Below are positions 1-7,910 of a stretch of DNA of 32,091 bases, in pieces. The notes under the pieces were generated by a model, which was not told the origin of the DNA, searched no databases, and worked only from the letters and a program-made list of their open reading frames with translations. The stretch is from Mucilaginibacter sp. GTDB lineage: Bacteria; Bacteroidota; Bacteroidia; Sphingobacteriales; Sphingobacteriaceae. The stretch covers positions 1 to 32,091 of the forward strand of contig JAQBOU010000205.1 of assembly GCA_028287865.1 (NCBI GenBank), read 5' to 3'. The position numbers and the translations under genes are program-made. Each line of letters begins with the position of its first letter. The first letter of the stretch is position 1.

Positions 1-569
1 AAATAGCAGATGATTATGCGTTAGACCTGCCCCAGACCTGGGTGTTTGACGTTAGCTTTCCGGATGAAATGCCTGCCGAGGCGTTCCTGATTAAAGACCT
101 GTATGCCGGTTTATTTATCCGCACCAAAGATAATACGATACAAAAATCCGCCACCGCATATATTACAATTTTGAGCGGCGAGGCTGAAAAACCGGTATAC
201 CAGATCCATTCGGCAGATGGGAAAATTAACATAGGCCGGGATAAAAATGCACAGGTTGCAGATGGTTTTTTCAGGCTTAACCATATTGCTTTCCCTGGAG
301 ACAGCGGAAACGAATGTAATAAATATATAAGCCGGCAGCACGCGCATATTGAATGGAACAAGGAAAACAGTGCTTTTATGCTTTTTGCAGATGAAGGCGG
401 CGTCCCTCCCGGCAATAAGGTAAAGATCAGGTCGGCAATTAGTGAATCATTAAACAAGCTTAACTCTACCCAGATTGGCCATAAGCTGGAAGAAGGCGAC
501 CAGGTAATTTTAGGCGAGTCGGCAGTAATTGCTTTTAGTTATAAAGAGGAAGCGGAGCAAACAAGATGA
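1..569 (+). CDS. FHA-domain protein, N-terminus outside the window
   Basis: The reading frame is open back to the window edge (codons start at base 3), so the true start lies upstream; a GTG at base 42 is in frame but there is no reason to prefer it. The C-terminal half is a forkhead-associated domain: a G-R-D strand near 234-242, the S-R-Q-H phosphothreonine-contact motif near 330-341, then an insert and a final hydrophobic strand ending at A-F-S-Y. FHA domains bind phosphothreonine peptides. The stop codon overlaps the ATG of a Ser/Thr kinase by 4 bp, so the two proteins are almost certainly translationally coupled, and this one is a likely substrate or docking partner of that kinase. The part before the FHA domain matches no family I recognise. 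No signal peptide can be assessed because the N-terminus is missing. Confidence 0.82.
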   Translation, partial: IADDYALDLPQTWVFDVSFPDEMPAEAFLIKDLYAGLFIRTKDNTIQKSATAYITILSGEAEKPVYQIHSADGKINIGRDKNAQVADGFFRLNHIAFPGDSGNECNKYISRQHAHIEWNKENSAFMLFADEGGVPPGNKVKIRSAISESLNKLNSTQIGHKLEEGDQVILGESAVIAFSYKEEAEQTR

Positions 570-1921
570 GCAAGATATTTACAATAACTGAAGGATTGGA
601 AAACATGGGCGCATTGCGCACAGGCGGGCAGGGTTCAGTATACAAAGGCCGGAGGATAGGTCCTATTATCAGTGCTGTAAAATTATTACCTACGCCCATA
701 TATTCGGAGGATAACGAAGACAAAAATTTCAGAAATTTTCAGAACGAAGTTGAAAAACTTAAGAAAGTTAACGAAGATCCTAATCCTAATGTGGTAAAGA
801 TCCTCAACTCCGGCGTTACCGAAAGCGGGTCTCTCCCATTCATCGAAATGGAATTTATAGAAGGCCCTGATCTTGAAGAGTTGCTGAAGCCGCCTCACGA
901 CAGCATTTTTATTATCAAGGAAGTTATCAAACTGGCAGATCATTTAGCAAATGCACTGGCACATTGCCATAAGGTGGGTGTAAAACATGGAGATATTAAA
1001 AGCAACAATGTTAAGTACAATATCCACTCGGGCAATTATGTATTGCTTGATTTTGGCCTGGCCATCATGTCAGACGAGCAGCGGCGGACGAGTATACGCC
1101 ATGCGGGGGCTATAGAATTTATGGCGCCGGAGCAGAATACAGGTGCTATGCTTTTCCAAACGGATGTTTATGGTTATGGGATCATTCTTTACGAACTGCT
1201 GGCGGGCCAGGTACCCTTTCCCTTACATGATAGCGGAGAAACTTCGCGCAATGCGGTAATGATCGCTCACATGGAAACACCGGTGCCGGATGTGCTTGAA
1301 CTGCGCAGAAATAACCTGCCTGAAAGCTGGTCGGCAGAGAAAAAGGAACAGGAGATGCGGGTACCTCAATGGCTGCTGCAAATCATCTCTACCTGCCTGG
1401 AAAAAGATCCGGAAAGCCGTTACAGCAACGGAATGATACTGCAGGAAGCGCTTATTGCAGGCAGCATTGAAACCAACCGCTCTGAATCAGCGAGCGAAAG
1501 CATCGATATTTTAAAAGCTAAAAACAACGAGCTAACAACTCAATTACTTACTTATCAGCAAAGTACGGCAAATGACAAGCAGCAGGTAAAAATTACCAAA
1601 CCCGCTCTTGCAGCATTGATCGTATGTTTAATTGCAGCCCTGGCATTTGGAAGCTATGAATCAATTAGAAAACGTGATTCCCAGATAATCCGTGATACCA
1701 TATTTGTTAAACCTAAGGCATTAATTCATAGACAACGCCCTTTGCCCGTACACAAAGACAGCGTATTACAGAAAGACAGTATCGGCCCCATAGCAGCTAT
1801 TGGTAACCGGAAACAAGTAATTGCTACTGATACGGGCGCAATTGCTTTAAATAAATCAGCTTTAACCCATCCACACAAAAAGAAACATAAAAAGAAAAAG
1901 AAGTTCCTGGGGATTTTTTAG
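566..1921 (+). CDS. Membrane-anchored Hanks-type Ser/Thr protein kinase
   Basis: A 451-residue kinase. The kinase domain fills about residues 10-300: glycine-rich loop G-T-G-G-Q-G-S-V ending near 24, the ATP-binding lysine in A-V-K (K39), catalytic loop H-G-D-I-K-S-N-N (D143, K145, N148), D-F-G at 162-164 and A-P-E at 187-189. The residue before the catalytic Asp is Gly rather than Arg, so it is a non-RD kinase. A short polar, possibly coiled segment (312-335) precedes one membrane helix (about 346-363). The C-terminal tail of about 85 residues should lie in the periplasm; it has no PASTA or other known sensor domain and ends in a run rich in lysine. The ATG overlaps the stop of the FHA gene. 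The pair resembles bacterial kinase/FHA signalling modules, in which a PP2C phosphatase is often a third member; none is visible here, though one could lie upstream. Confidence 0.93.
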   Translation: MSKIFTITEGLENMGALRTGGQGSVYKGRRIGPIISAVKLLPTPIYSEDNEDKNFRNFQNEVEKLKKVNEDPNPNVVKILNSGVTESGSLPFIEMEFIEGPDLEELLKPPHDSIFIIKEVIKLADHLANALAHCHKVGVKHGDIKSNNVKYNIHSGNYVLLDFGLAIMSDEQRRTSIRHAGAIEFMAPEQNTGAMLFQTDVYGYGIILYELLAGQVPFPLHDSGETSRNAVMIAHMETPVPDVLELRRNNLPESWSAEKKEQEMRVPQWLLQIISTCLEKDPESRYSNGMILQEALIAGSIETNRSESASESIDILKAKNNELTTQLLTYQQSTANDKQQVKITKPALAALIVCLIAALAFGSYESIRKRDSQIIRDTIFVKPKALIHRQRPLPVHKDSVLQKDSIGPIAAIGNRKQVIATDTGAIALNKSALTHPHKKKHKKKKKFLGIF

Positions 1922-1935
1922 GTAATGTCAGGGCT

Positions 1936-3111
1936 TTATTTTCTTCTTTTTACTTCTTTAACTATCAAGCTCAGTTCGCGGCTCATTTGCCCTGCAATAG
2001 CTGTATTTTCCTGTGCGCGCCTGAAAAGATAAGGTAGAACAGCCTTTATTGGCCCGTATGGCACATATTTGGCAACATTATATTGCGCATTGGCCAGGTT
2101 AAAGCTTAAATTATCGCTCATCCCCAGTAATTGCGAAAAATATACATGTTGATTTTTATGATCGATCCCTTTTTTATTCAATTGCTCAGCAAGTAAACGG
2201 CAGCTTTCTTCATTGTGCGTTCCGGCAACAAGGGCGATTTTTTCAACGTGGTCGGTACAATAATCAACTGCTGCATCATAATCCCTATCGGTTGATTCTT
2301 TATCCGGTTGAATGGGTGATTGGTAACCATTTTCTTCAGCACGTTTGCGTTCCTTTTCCATATAGGCACCACGCACTAATTTTGCACCAAGGATAAAGCC
2401 ATTTTTCTCCGCCATCCCGTAATCTTCTTTTAATGACGTGAGCTTATCATGCCTGTATAACTGGTAGGTATTGTAAACGATTGCCTTGTCGCGGTTAAAT
2501 CGCTGCATCATATCCAACGCCAGTTTATCAATAGTTTTTTGTATCCAGCTTTCTTCAGCGTCAATCATTACCGGGATAGCTTTGGCATTGGCTTTTTCAC
2601 AAATTGCCAATACTCTTGCCTGCGCCTTTTGCCATTCGGCTGTTTCAGCAGGAGTCAATGCTACACCCTCATCCAGTTTTTCGAGCAACGAAAAACGGGC
2701 TACCCCCGTTACTTTAAACACCGTAATAGGTACCGCCTTATCAACGGCCGCTCTCTCTATAGTGCGGATAATCTCATCATGGGTATTGTCAAAAACATGC
2801 TCGTCATCCTCCCCCTCAATTGAATAATCCAATATTGTACCTACACCGCCTTCATACAGGTTCTTTATAGTCTTATCGCACTCAGCAATCGTTTCCCCGC
2901 CGCAAAAGTGTTTAAATATCGTAGCCCTGATCAAACCTTTAATTGGCAAACCAATTTTTATAGCAAAATTGGTTACCGGTGGGCCTATCTTTACTAAAAA
3001 ATTAACATTAATTACCCTGAATAGCCAATAGGCCCGTTTAAGGTCGAGGTTAGAAGAATGCCGGAAAGCGATTTCCGTATTTTCAAAAGATAAATTGTCT
3101 GTAGAGGTCAT
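1936..3111 (-). CDS. Proline dehydrogenase (monofunctional PRODH)
   Basis: FAD enzyme that oxidises L-proline to pyrroline-5-carboxylate, the first step of proline catabolism. The protein has the PRODH TIM-barrel signatures: K-V-T-G near the first third, V-M-I-D-A-E-E-S-W in the middle, the L-V-R-G-A-Y-M-E strand, and near the C-terminus Y-G-P-I-K with the R-R-A-Q-E-N segment typical of the family. I chose the ATG at 3111 (391 residues, starting M-T-S-T-D). The frame stays open to 3234, but the extra 41 residues have no family character and would make it longer than usual. It lacks the aldehyde dehydrogenase half of PutA, so a separate P5C dehydrogenase is expected elsewhere. It converges on the kinase gene with only 14 bp between the stop codons. 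Confidence 0.93.
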   Translation of the reverse strand: MTSTDNLSFENTEIAFRHSSNLDLKRAYWLFRVINVNFLVKIGPPVTNFAIKIGLPIKGLIRATIFKHFCGGETIAECDKTIKNLYEGGVGTILDYSIEGEDDEHVFDNTHDEIIRTIERAAVDKAVPITVFKVTGVARFSLLEKLDEGVALTPAETAEWQKAQARVLAICEKANAKAIPVMIDAEESWIQKTIDKLALDMMQRFNRDKAIVYNTYQLYRHDKLTSLKEDYGMAEKNGFILGAKLVRGAYMEKERKRAEENGYQSPIQPDKESTDRDYDAAVDYCTDHVEKIALVAGTHNEESCRLLAEQLNKKGIDHKNQHVYFSQLLGMSDNLSFNLANAQYNVAKYVPYGPIKAVLPYLFRRAQENTAIAGQMSRELSLIVKEVKRRK

Positions 3112-3250
3112 AGTTACTGCTTCGTAGCTCCGGGGTTCATGAAATAGCCACAGGTAACCAAACCATGAACTATCACCCACGAACCGTGATCTACAAGATT
3201 GCAAAAATATAAAATGCGGACTAACATATATCATTATTCAACGAATAGTT

Positions 3251-3258
3251 TAATTTTG
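3251..3258 (+). promoter_or_regulatory. Candidate Bacteroidota -7 promoter element
   Basis: The octamer TAATTTTG matches the Bacteroidota -7 consensus TAnnTTTG exactly and ends seven bases before the ATG of the S4-domain gene. It would give a very short leader. I do not see a convincing TTTG -33 box at the expected distance, so the call rests on the -7 match and the position. Confidence 0.35.
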
Positions 3259-3265
3259 CTGCCCC

Positions 3266-3472
3266 ATGATAGAATTTAAAGTAGAAGGCGACTTTATTCC
3301 CATGATTCAATTATTAAAAGCGGCCAACCTGGTGCAAACCGGCGGCGAAGCGCAAATAGTTGTAACAGAAGGAGAAGTAAAATATAATGGACACATTGAT
3401 TATCGCAAACGCCTCAAGGTAAAAAAGGGCGACACAGTGGAATTCAGAGGTGAAATTATCAGGATTATTTAA
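3266..3472 (+). CDS. S4-domain RNA-binding protein (YbcJ-like)
   Basis: A 68-residue protein that is essentially a single S4 RNA-binding domain. It shows the L-L-K-A-A-N-L-V-Q-T-G-G-E-A pattern, the G-E-V-x-Y-N-G turn, the basic Y-R-K-R-L-K-V strand and the closing K-G-D-T-V. Small stand-alone S4 proteins of the YbcJ/YaaA type bind structured RNA, often ribosomal, though the exact target of this group is not settled. It is the first gene of a tight plus-strand group: aroB starts two bases after its stop and the desaturase abuts aroB. A candidate promoter -7 box lies directly upstream. Confidence 0.88.
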   Translation: MIEFKVEGDFIPMIQLLKAANLVQTGGEAQIVVTEGEVKYNGHIDYRKRLKVKKGDTVEFRGEIIRII

Positions 3473-3474
3473 TT

Positions 3475-4533
3475 ATGAAGACGATACAAAGCGACAATTA
3501 CCCCATATATTTTGATAACAGTATTGACGAACTGGTAAAGTTTGTAAAGGAGGGCCACTACTCCAGGTTTTTTTTGTTAACTGACGAGAATACAGCCATT
3601 CATTGTCTGCCTGTAGTAAAGGAACGTTTTGATGGGCTTGATAATTTCGACATTATTGAGGTAAACGCAGGCGAAGAAAGCAAGAATATTGATTTTTGCA
3701 TAGGCATATGGAAAATGCTGATAGATTTTGGCGCCGACCGTAAAAGTTTATTAATAAACCTCGGAGGAGGTGTAATAAGTGATATGGGCGGCTTTGTTGC
3801 ATCCACATTTAAACGGGGGATTGATTTTGTTCATGTGCCCACTACCCTGCTTTCGCAGGTAGATGCATCTGTAGGCGGTAAAACGGGTATAGATATCGAC
3901 AGCATCAAAAACATCATTGGTACATTTACTCAACCAAAAGCAGTATTTATTGCCTATGATTTTTTAAAGACATTACCGGCACGTCAAATACTATCGGGAA
4001 CTGCCGAAATGCTTAAGCATGGATTGATAACTGATAAAGCTTACTGGGAAAAACTAAAAAACAGTGACCTTAAAACTCCTTCGGCCGAATTGATCCATTG
4101 GTCTATCGAAATAAAAAATAAAATTGTTATTGATGACCCAACAGAAAAAGGCATCCGCAAAGCACTCAATTTCGGGCACACTGTTGGCCATGCTGTAGAA
4201 ACAAATTCGCTGATCAATGACGAAAACCCGTTAACCCATGGCGAGGCAATTGCAATCGGCATGATCTGCGAAGCCTACCTGTCGCATAAAAAAACAGGGT
4301 TAAGTGATGGCGAATTAAAAGAAATTGTTGAGGTTATAACAAATTTATACCCGATGTACCCGCTTCAGGAAGCAAGTCATGAGGCTTTGTGTACCATAAT
4401 GCTGAAGGACAAAAAGAACCAGAACGGGCAGATCAACTGTACATTATTGACGCAGATAGGACAATGCAAACTTGATAATATCTGTACAGATGATGAACTT
4501 TGTGAAAGTTTGACTTATTATGCATCTTTATAA
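3475..4533 (+). CDS. aroB: 3-dehydroquinate synthase
   Basis: Second enzyme of the shikimate pathway: converts DAHP to 3-dehydroquinate using NAD+ and a divalent metal. The 352-residue length is normal. NAD-binding and active-site signatures are all present: L-G-G-G-V-I-S-D-M-G-G-F near 96-107, P-T-T-L-L-S-Q-V-D-A-S-V-G-G-K-T-G at 122-138, and the metal ligands E178 (G-T-A-E-M-L-K-H), H235 (N-F-G-H-T-V-G-H) and H255 (T-H-G-E-A). It starts two bases after the S4 gene and its TAA directly abuts the ATG of the next gene, so the three are probably one transcript. I would expect it to be essential for aromatic amino acid synthesis unless a second copy exists. Confidence 0.97.
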   Translation: MKTIQSDNYPIYFDNSIDELVKFVKEGHYSRFFLLTDENTAIHCLPVVKERFDGLDNFDIIEVNAGEESKNIDFCIGIWKMLIDFGADRKSLLINLGGGVISDMGGFVASTFKRGIDFVHVPTTLLSQVDASVGGKTGIDIDSIKNIIGTFTQPKAVFIAYDFLKTLPARQILSGTAEMLKHGLITDKAYWEKLKNSDLKTPSAELIHWSIEIKNKIVIDDPTEKGIRKALNFGHTVGHAVETNSLINDENPLTHGEAIAIGMICEAYLSHKKTGLSDGELKEIVEVITNLYPMYPLQEASHEALCTIMLKDKKNQNGQINCTLLTQIGQCKLDNICTDDELCESLTYYASL

Positions 4534-5445
4534 ATGCCCCATTTAGATCACAGGCAGGAAACTGCAGTTATACTTATATGCTTGCTGGTAGTGCTAACCA
4601 TTTGCGAAATGTGGTTCAGTTACCGGGAAAATCGTAAGTATTACGAAAAGCGGGATACGCTTACCAATATTTATTTAACCACACTGGCTTTCCTGTTAAA
4701 CCTGGTTGTTAACGGCAGTACATTTTTTATATTGAGCTATACTTACCAGTTCAGGCTGTTCCAGATCAATAATGTAATATTTTACTGGCTTGTGCTAGTT
4801 GTAGTGCAGGATTTTTTATACTGGGCGCTGCATTATACCGGCCATTACTGCCGCTTGTTTTGGGCTATACATGTTACCCTTCATTCCTCCGAACATTTTA
4901 ACTTTACAACGGGGTTTCGCTCTACCGTTTTTGAACCTTTATACCGGGTGTTCTTTTACCTGCCGCTCGCTTTAATGGGTTTTAATGCGGTGGATATATT
5001 GTATGCTTACCTTATAACACAGCTATATGGCAATATGGTGCATACGCAATATAACGTGCCGCTGCCTAAATGGTATGGGTTGATATTTGTAACACCTTCG
5101 CATCACCGGGTACACCATGCATCCAATATCCCTTACCTGGATAAAAACATGGGTATGGTTTTAATTATATGGGACAGGATATTCGGGACTTTCCGCGAAG
5201 AAAATCTGCCCGAGCCGGTAAAATATGGTTTAACGCATCAACCGGATAATACAGGCCCGGTAAACATCCTTTTCCATGAGTGGAAAGCATTGCTGGGCGA
5301 TGTAAAAAAGGCGCCAACATTAAAGAGCAAGCTGCAATATTTCTTAAACCCCCCGGGCTGGAGCCATGATGGCAGTACAAAAACAGCAAGGGTTTTGCAG
5401 CGGGAATATGAAATAACTTTGAATAATGAAGTGGACGACTTATAA
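4534..5445 (+). CDS. Sterol desaturase/fatty acid hydroxylase family membrane protein
   Basis: A 303-residue integral membrane di-iron enzyme of the fatty acid hydroxylase superfamily. Hydrophobic segments lie at about 11-28, 47-70, 83-98 and 137-163. Histidine clusters: H100-x3-H104, then H113-V-T-L-H117-S-S-E-H121, and S-H-H-R-V-H-H at 189-195, followed by the family's D-K-N-x-G...W-D-R-I-F-G-T-F block. In most relatives the second cluster reads H-x-x-H-H-S-S-E-H; here the fourth position is Leu116, so one usual metal ligand appears replaced. The substrate cannot be read from the sequence; relatives act on sterols, carotenoids, ether lipids or fatty acids. It abuts aroB with no spacer and converges on the next gene. 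Confidence 0.87.
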   Translation: MPHLDHRQETAVILICLLVVLTICEMWFSYRENRKYYEKRDTLTNIYLTTLAFLLNLVVNGSTFFILSYTYQFRLFQINNVIFYWLVLVVVQDFLYWALHYTGHYCRLFWAIHVTLHSSEHFNFTTGFRSTVFEPLYRVFFYLPLALMGFNAVDILYAYLITQLYGNMVHTQYNVPLPKWYGLIFVTPSHHRVHHASNIPYLDKNMGMVLIIWDRIFGTFREENLPEPVKYGLTHQPDNTGPVNILFHEWKALLGDVKKAPTLKSKLQYFLNPPGWSHDGSTKTARVLQREYEITLNNEVDDL

Positions 5446-5454
5446 TTATTGTGC

Positions 5455-6636
5455 TTAATTTATTTTAGAGCTTTTATTCTCTATTAATTTCTCAACCTGC
5501 TCATTAAAGTTTAATCTGTTAATCCCGATTATTTTATCTAAAGCTTTAAAATAGTTTTCATTGCTAATTTCCTTTTTTCCGCAACTGAGTAATTCAATTA
5601 CTGACTGAAATCCTTTTTCTTTTTCAATTTTTTGTACAATCAATGCGTTGATAACATACGAAACGTATAAATGATATTGCTGGCTGGCAGCGAAGTTTTT
5701 ATTTTCATTAAATGCAGTTAACCAATCTCTTTCAGTGCCCATAGAAGTTTTAAATCTCCTAAATATTTCATCCCAGCTTATCAGCCAGCTGCCGCCATAT
5801 AAGTAGGCACAAGCTTCATCTACCGGTTTATTAATAATTTCAGTGGAGACCGTGTGGTGTAACCTGTCATGCCACAGGTCGTGGAGGTCAAAAGTCCACG
5901 GAAATAAATCACTTGACCCAACTATATCCAGTTCAATATCATTTTCAAAGGATGACAGGTCGCCGTGATCGCTGCCGTTATAATCCGATTTATAATCAAT
6001 ACCGAGCAGCTCAAGGGCTTCCTGCAAGTCATCACAATAATAAATCTCGTTGGTATAAGGAGGCGCGTTGAGCTTTTTGTCGAACTCATTCGCTTTTTTA
6101 ACATAATTGCTTACCACTGTTGCATTAAGTGAACTTTGGTAATGAAAAACGAAATCTGCCATCTTTTTCGATTTCCAGGTAGCCGTATTCCTTTTTAAAG
6201 GAGAATAAAAGTAAAACAGGTTGCCTTCCCTTTTTGCCATCAGCTTAAAACTGGCTTTTAATACCGGCGTCGATTCATCAACGCCCATGTAGGATAGCTG
6301 AACAATATAATGAATACTATCTTCCAGTAATATTACATTGGTTAAATAACATTTGTAAACGGACTTTTTATTTGCATCATTGCCGCTTTCCATTCCCCTG
6401 ATCTCATTCAGCAAAGCAGCGGTCTCCGGAAGATTCTCTTTTGGTATAAATGCATTTTCCTTATTGGGTTTTGCTATTTCTTTTAGGAAACCATTAATTG
6501 AACTGATTAACTGTTTCTTTATAACCGAATCACCCTTAATCCGTATATTTTTTGGAATTATCACATGGTCTGTTTGGCAATAGCAAACAAGAGACATTAA
6601 TGTGCATGACAGTACGAGCGCAACTTTCTTAAGCAT
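5455..6636 (-). CDS. Secreted protein of unknown function with H-D-x-x-H motif
   Basis: A 393-residue protein that starts with a clear Sec signal peptide (basic M-L-K-K, hydrophobic core to about residue 17, cleavage likely near C-Y-C-Q at 18-21). I do not recognise the family with certainty. The centre holds L-H-D-L-W-H-D-R-L-H-H (H252, H256, H260, H261), then 17 residues after H256 the sequence D-E-A-C-A-Y-L-Y-G-G-S-W with E274. This spacing resembles the gluzincin metalloprotease pattern H-E-x-x-H...E, but the catalytic Glu position is Asp. It may be a divergent or inactive peptidase-like protein, and this is inference only. It lies in the same direction as the SGNH lipoprotein gene, 55 bp away from that gene's end, so the two may be transcribed together. 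Confidence 0.8.
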   Translation of the reverse strand: MLKKVALVLSCTLMSLVCYCQTDHVIIPKNIRIKGDSVIKKQLISSINGFLKEIAKPNKENAFIPKENLPETAALLNEIRGMESGNDANKKSVYKCYLTNVILLEDSIHYIVQLSYMGVDESTPVLKASFKLMAKREGNLFYFYSPLKRNTATWKSKKMADFVFHYQSSLNATVVSNYVKKANEFDKKLNAPPYTNEIYYCDDLQEALELLGIDYKSDYNGSDHGDLSSFENDIELDIVGSSDLFPWTFDLHDLWHDRLHHTVSTEIINKPVDEACAYLYGGSWLISWDEIFRRFKTSMGTERDWLTAFNENKNFAASQQYHLYVSYVINALIVQKIEKEKGFQSVIELLSCGKKEISNENYFKALDKIIGINRLNFNEQVEKLIENKSSKIN

Positions 6637-6691
6637 TGTGGATCTGGTTTAAGCTGAGCTAACTTACACAATAATTTATCAATTTCTTCCG

Positions 6692-7435
6692 CTATGGTTT
6701 TTCAAGGATGGTTGCTATGTTATTTCCCCACCTCTGATAAGCAGTTGCCGTTAAGTGCACCCCATCAAAATAATCAGCGCTGCTTTGTATCACGCTTTTC
6801 TGAACGTCAAATACCGGCAAATTAAAGGTCGTGGCAACTTTTCCTATTGCAGTTCTATACTTATTGATAGCTGTATCAACAGGGTTTAAATCCGGGGGTG
6901 AATTTATGATAACCCAGGCCCCTTGATCAAGCCTTCTCTTTACAATTTCAGTTAAACTATCGGTAAACGCCGGAATTGATAATATACCTGTTGAATAGCC
7001 GCCAAAATTGAAACAATCATTGGTACCATATTCAATAATAACCACATCGGCAACGGTGCTGTCTTTCCATCGGCTAATACCTTCCGTAGTCCTGTCACCT
7101 GGAAATCCACGATTTATGACATTTGCATTTATGCCATAGGCTATTAAAGCAATTTGCAAGGAGGATGGATATTGATACAAGGCTCTTTGCTGGCTGGCAC
7201 CATTGATAGGCGGATTAACACCCGGCACATTTTGACCATAAGTTAATGAAGTGCCCTCGCATCCTATTTTTACTGAACCATGTGCTGAAACTTTTGTAAA
7301 ATAAGCAGCTTTATTTTTTTCGTTTAATGTTAATATAGTGGTGGCAACTACCGGGCGACTCTTTTTACATGAGCTAAAAATAGCAGTCAAAATAAATAAA
7401 CCAGTAATTATTTTCTTTGAAAAGGATAGAAACAT
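6692..7435 (-). CDS. SGNH/GDSL-family hydrolase, predicted lipoprotein
   Basis: An exported esterase-like hydrolase of 247 residues from the ATG at 7435; a TTG at 7456 would add seven residues but spoils the signal peptide. The N-terminus F-S-K-K followed by a hydrophobic stretch and S-S-C-K-K (Cys23) is a lipoprotein signal, so it should be lipid-anchored. SGNH blocks: G-T-S-L-T-Y-G with the nucleophile Ser63, the Gly block in R-G-F-P-G-D, G-T-N-D with Asn139, and the C-terminal D-G-V-H-L carrying Asp224 and His227. All four catalytic blocks are intact. The usual role of such proteins in this phylum is deacetylation or ester cleavage on polysaccharides, but the substrate here is unknown. Confidence 0.88.
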   Translation of the reverse strand: MFLSFSKKIITGLFILTAIFSSCKKSRPVVATTILTLNEKNKAAYFTKVSAHGSVKIGCEGTSLTYGQNVPGVNPPINGASQQRALYQYPSSLQIALIAYGINANVINRGFPGDRTTEGISRWKDSTVADVVIIEYGTNDCFNFGGYSTGILSIPAFTDSLTEIVKRRLDQGAWVIINSPPDLNPVDTAINKYRTAIGKVATTFNLPVFDVQKSVIQSSADYFDGVHLTATAYQRWGNNIATILEKP

Positions 7436-7602
7436 GCAGGGGATAGTTAAGACCAATGAGCAAAAATAAATTTTATACCACTTATAATTCCTATTGTTTG
7501 AAAATATATAGTTCCGGCATGTTAATCTAACAGCCTGTAATTTAAATTTATTGTAACTACTGCATTCAATTGTTATCTAAATATCAATAAAACAAACAGG
7601 TT

Positions 7603-7884
7603 ATGTTTACAAAAGAATCATTTGCAATTGACGGGGAAGCCCTGCTCAAAAAAGTAAAAGAACTGATAGCAGAAGGTAACATCAGGAAAATAATTATTAC
7701 CGACAAAAATGGCAAAGAACTGATGACCTTCCCTTTAACTGTGGGAGTTGCAGGCGCGTTATTGATGCCTGTATTTGCTGCTGTGGGTGCAATGGCCGCT
7801 TTAATTGGCGAATGCACCATTACCGTAGAAAGAGAACACGACGAGAAATATACAGGGAATACCGACATTGTAAAAAAATCCTGA
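7603..7884 (+). CDS. DUF4342-family small protein
   Basis: A 93-residue protein that fits DUF4342: an N-terminal helix (G-E-A-L-L-K-K-V-K-E-L-I-A-E-G), the strand R-K-I-I-I-T-D-K-N-G-K, then P-L-T-V-G-V-A-G-A-L-L with a hydrophobic, probably membrane-associated stretch at about 46-68, and a charged tail. The molecular function of this family is unknown. The ABC transporter ATPase starts 26 bp downstream, so the three genes (DUF4342, ATPase, permease) may form one unit. The gene is divergent from the SGNH lipoprotein, with an AT-rich spacer of about 170 bp holding both promoters. Confidence 0.85.
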   Translation: MFTKESFAIDGEALLKKVKELIAEGNIRKIIITDKNGKELMTFPLTVGVAGALLMPVFAAVGAMAALIGECTITVEREHDEKYTGNTDIVKKS

Positions 7885-7910
7885 TATAATTGCAGTGTTA
7901 CCTTAAAACA

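Noticed and set aside
2486..2827. Plus-strand open frames inside the proline dehydrogenase gene
   Set aside because: They are antisense to conserved PRODH motifs and show no protein family features.
3112..3234. 41-residue N-terminal extension of proline dehydrogenase
   Set aside because: In frame, but it has no family character, and the ATG at 3111 gives the normal PRODH length and N-terminus.
7436..7456. Upstream TTG start for the SGNH lipoprotein
   Set aside because: It would put seven extra residues including a proline and a cysteine before the signal peptide; ATG at 7435 gives a standard lipoprotein signal.
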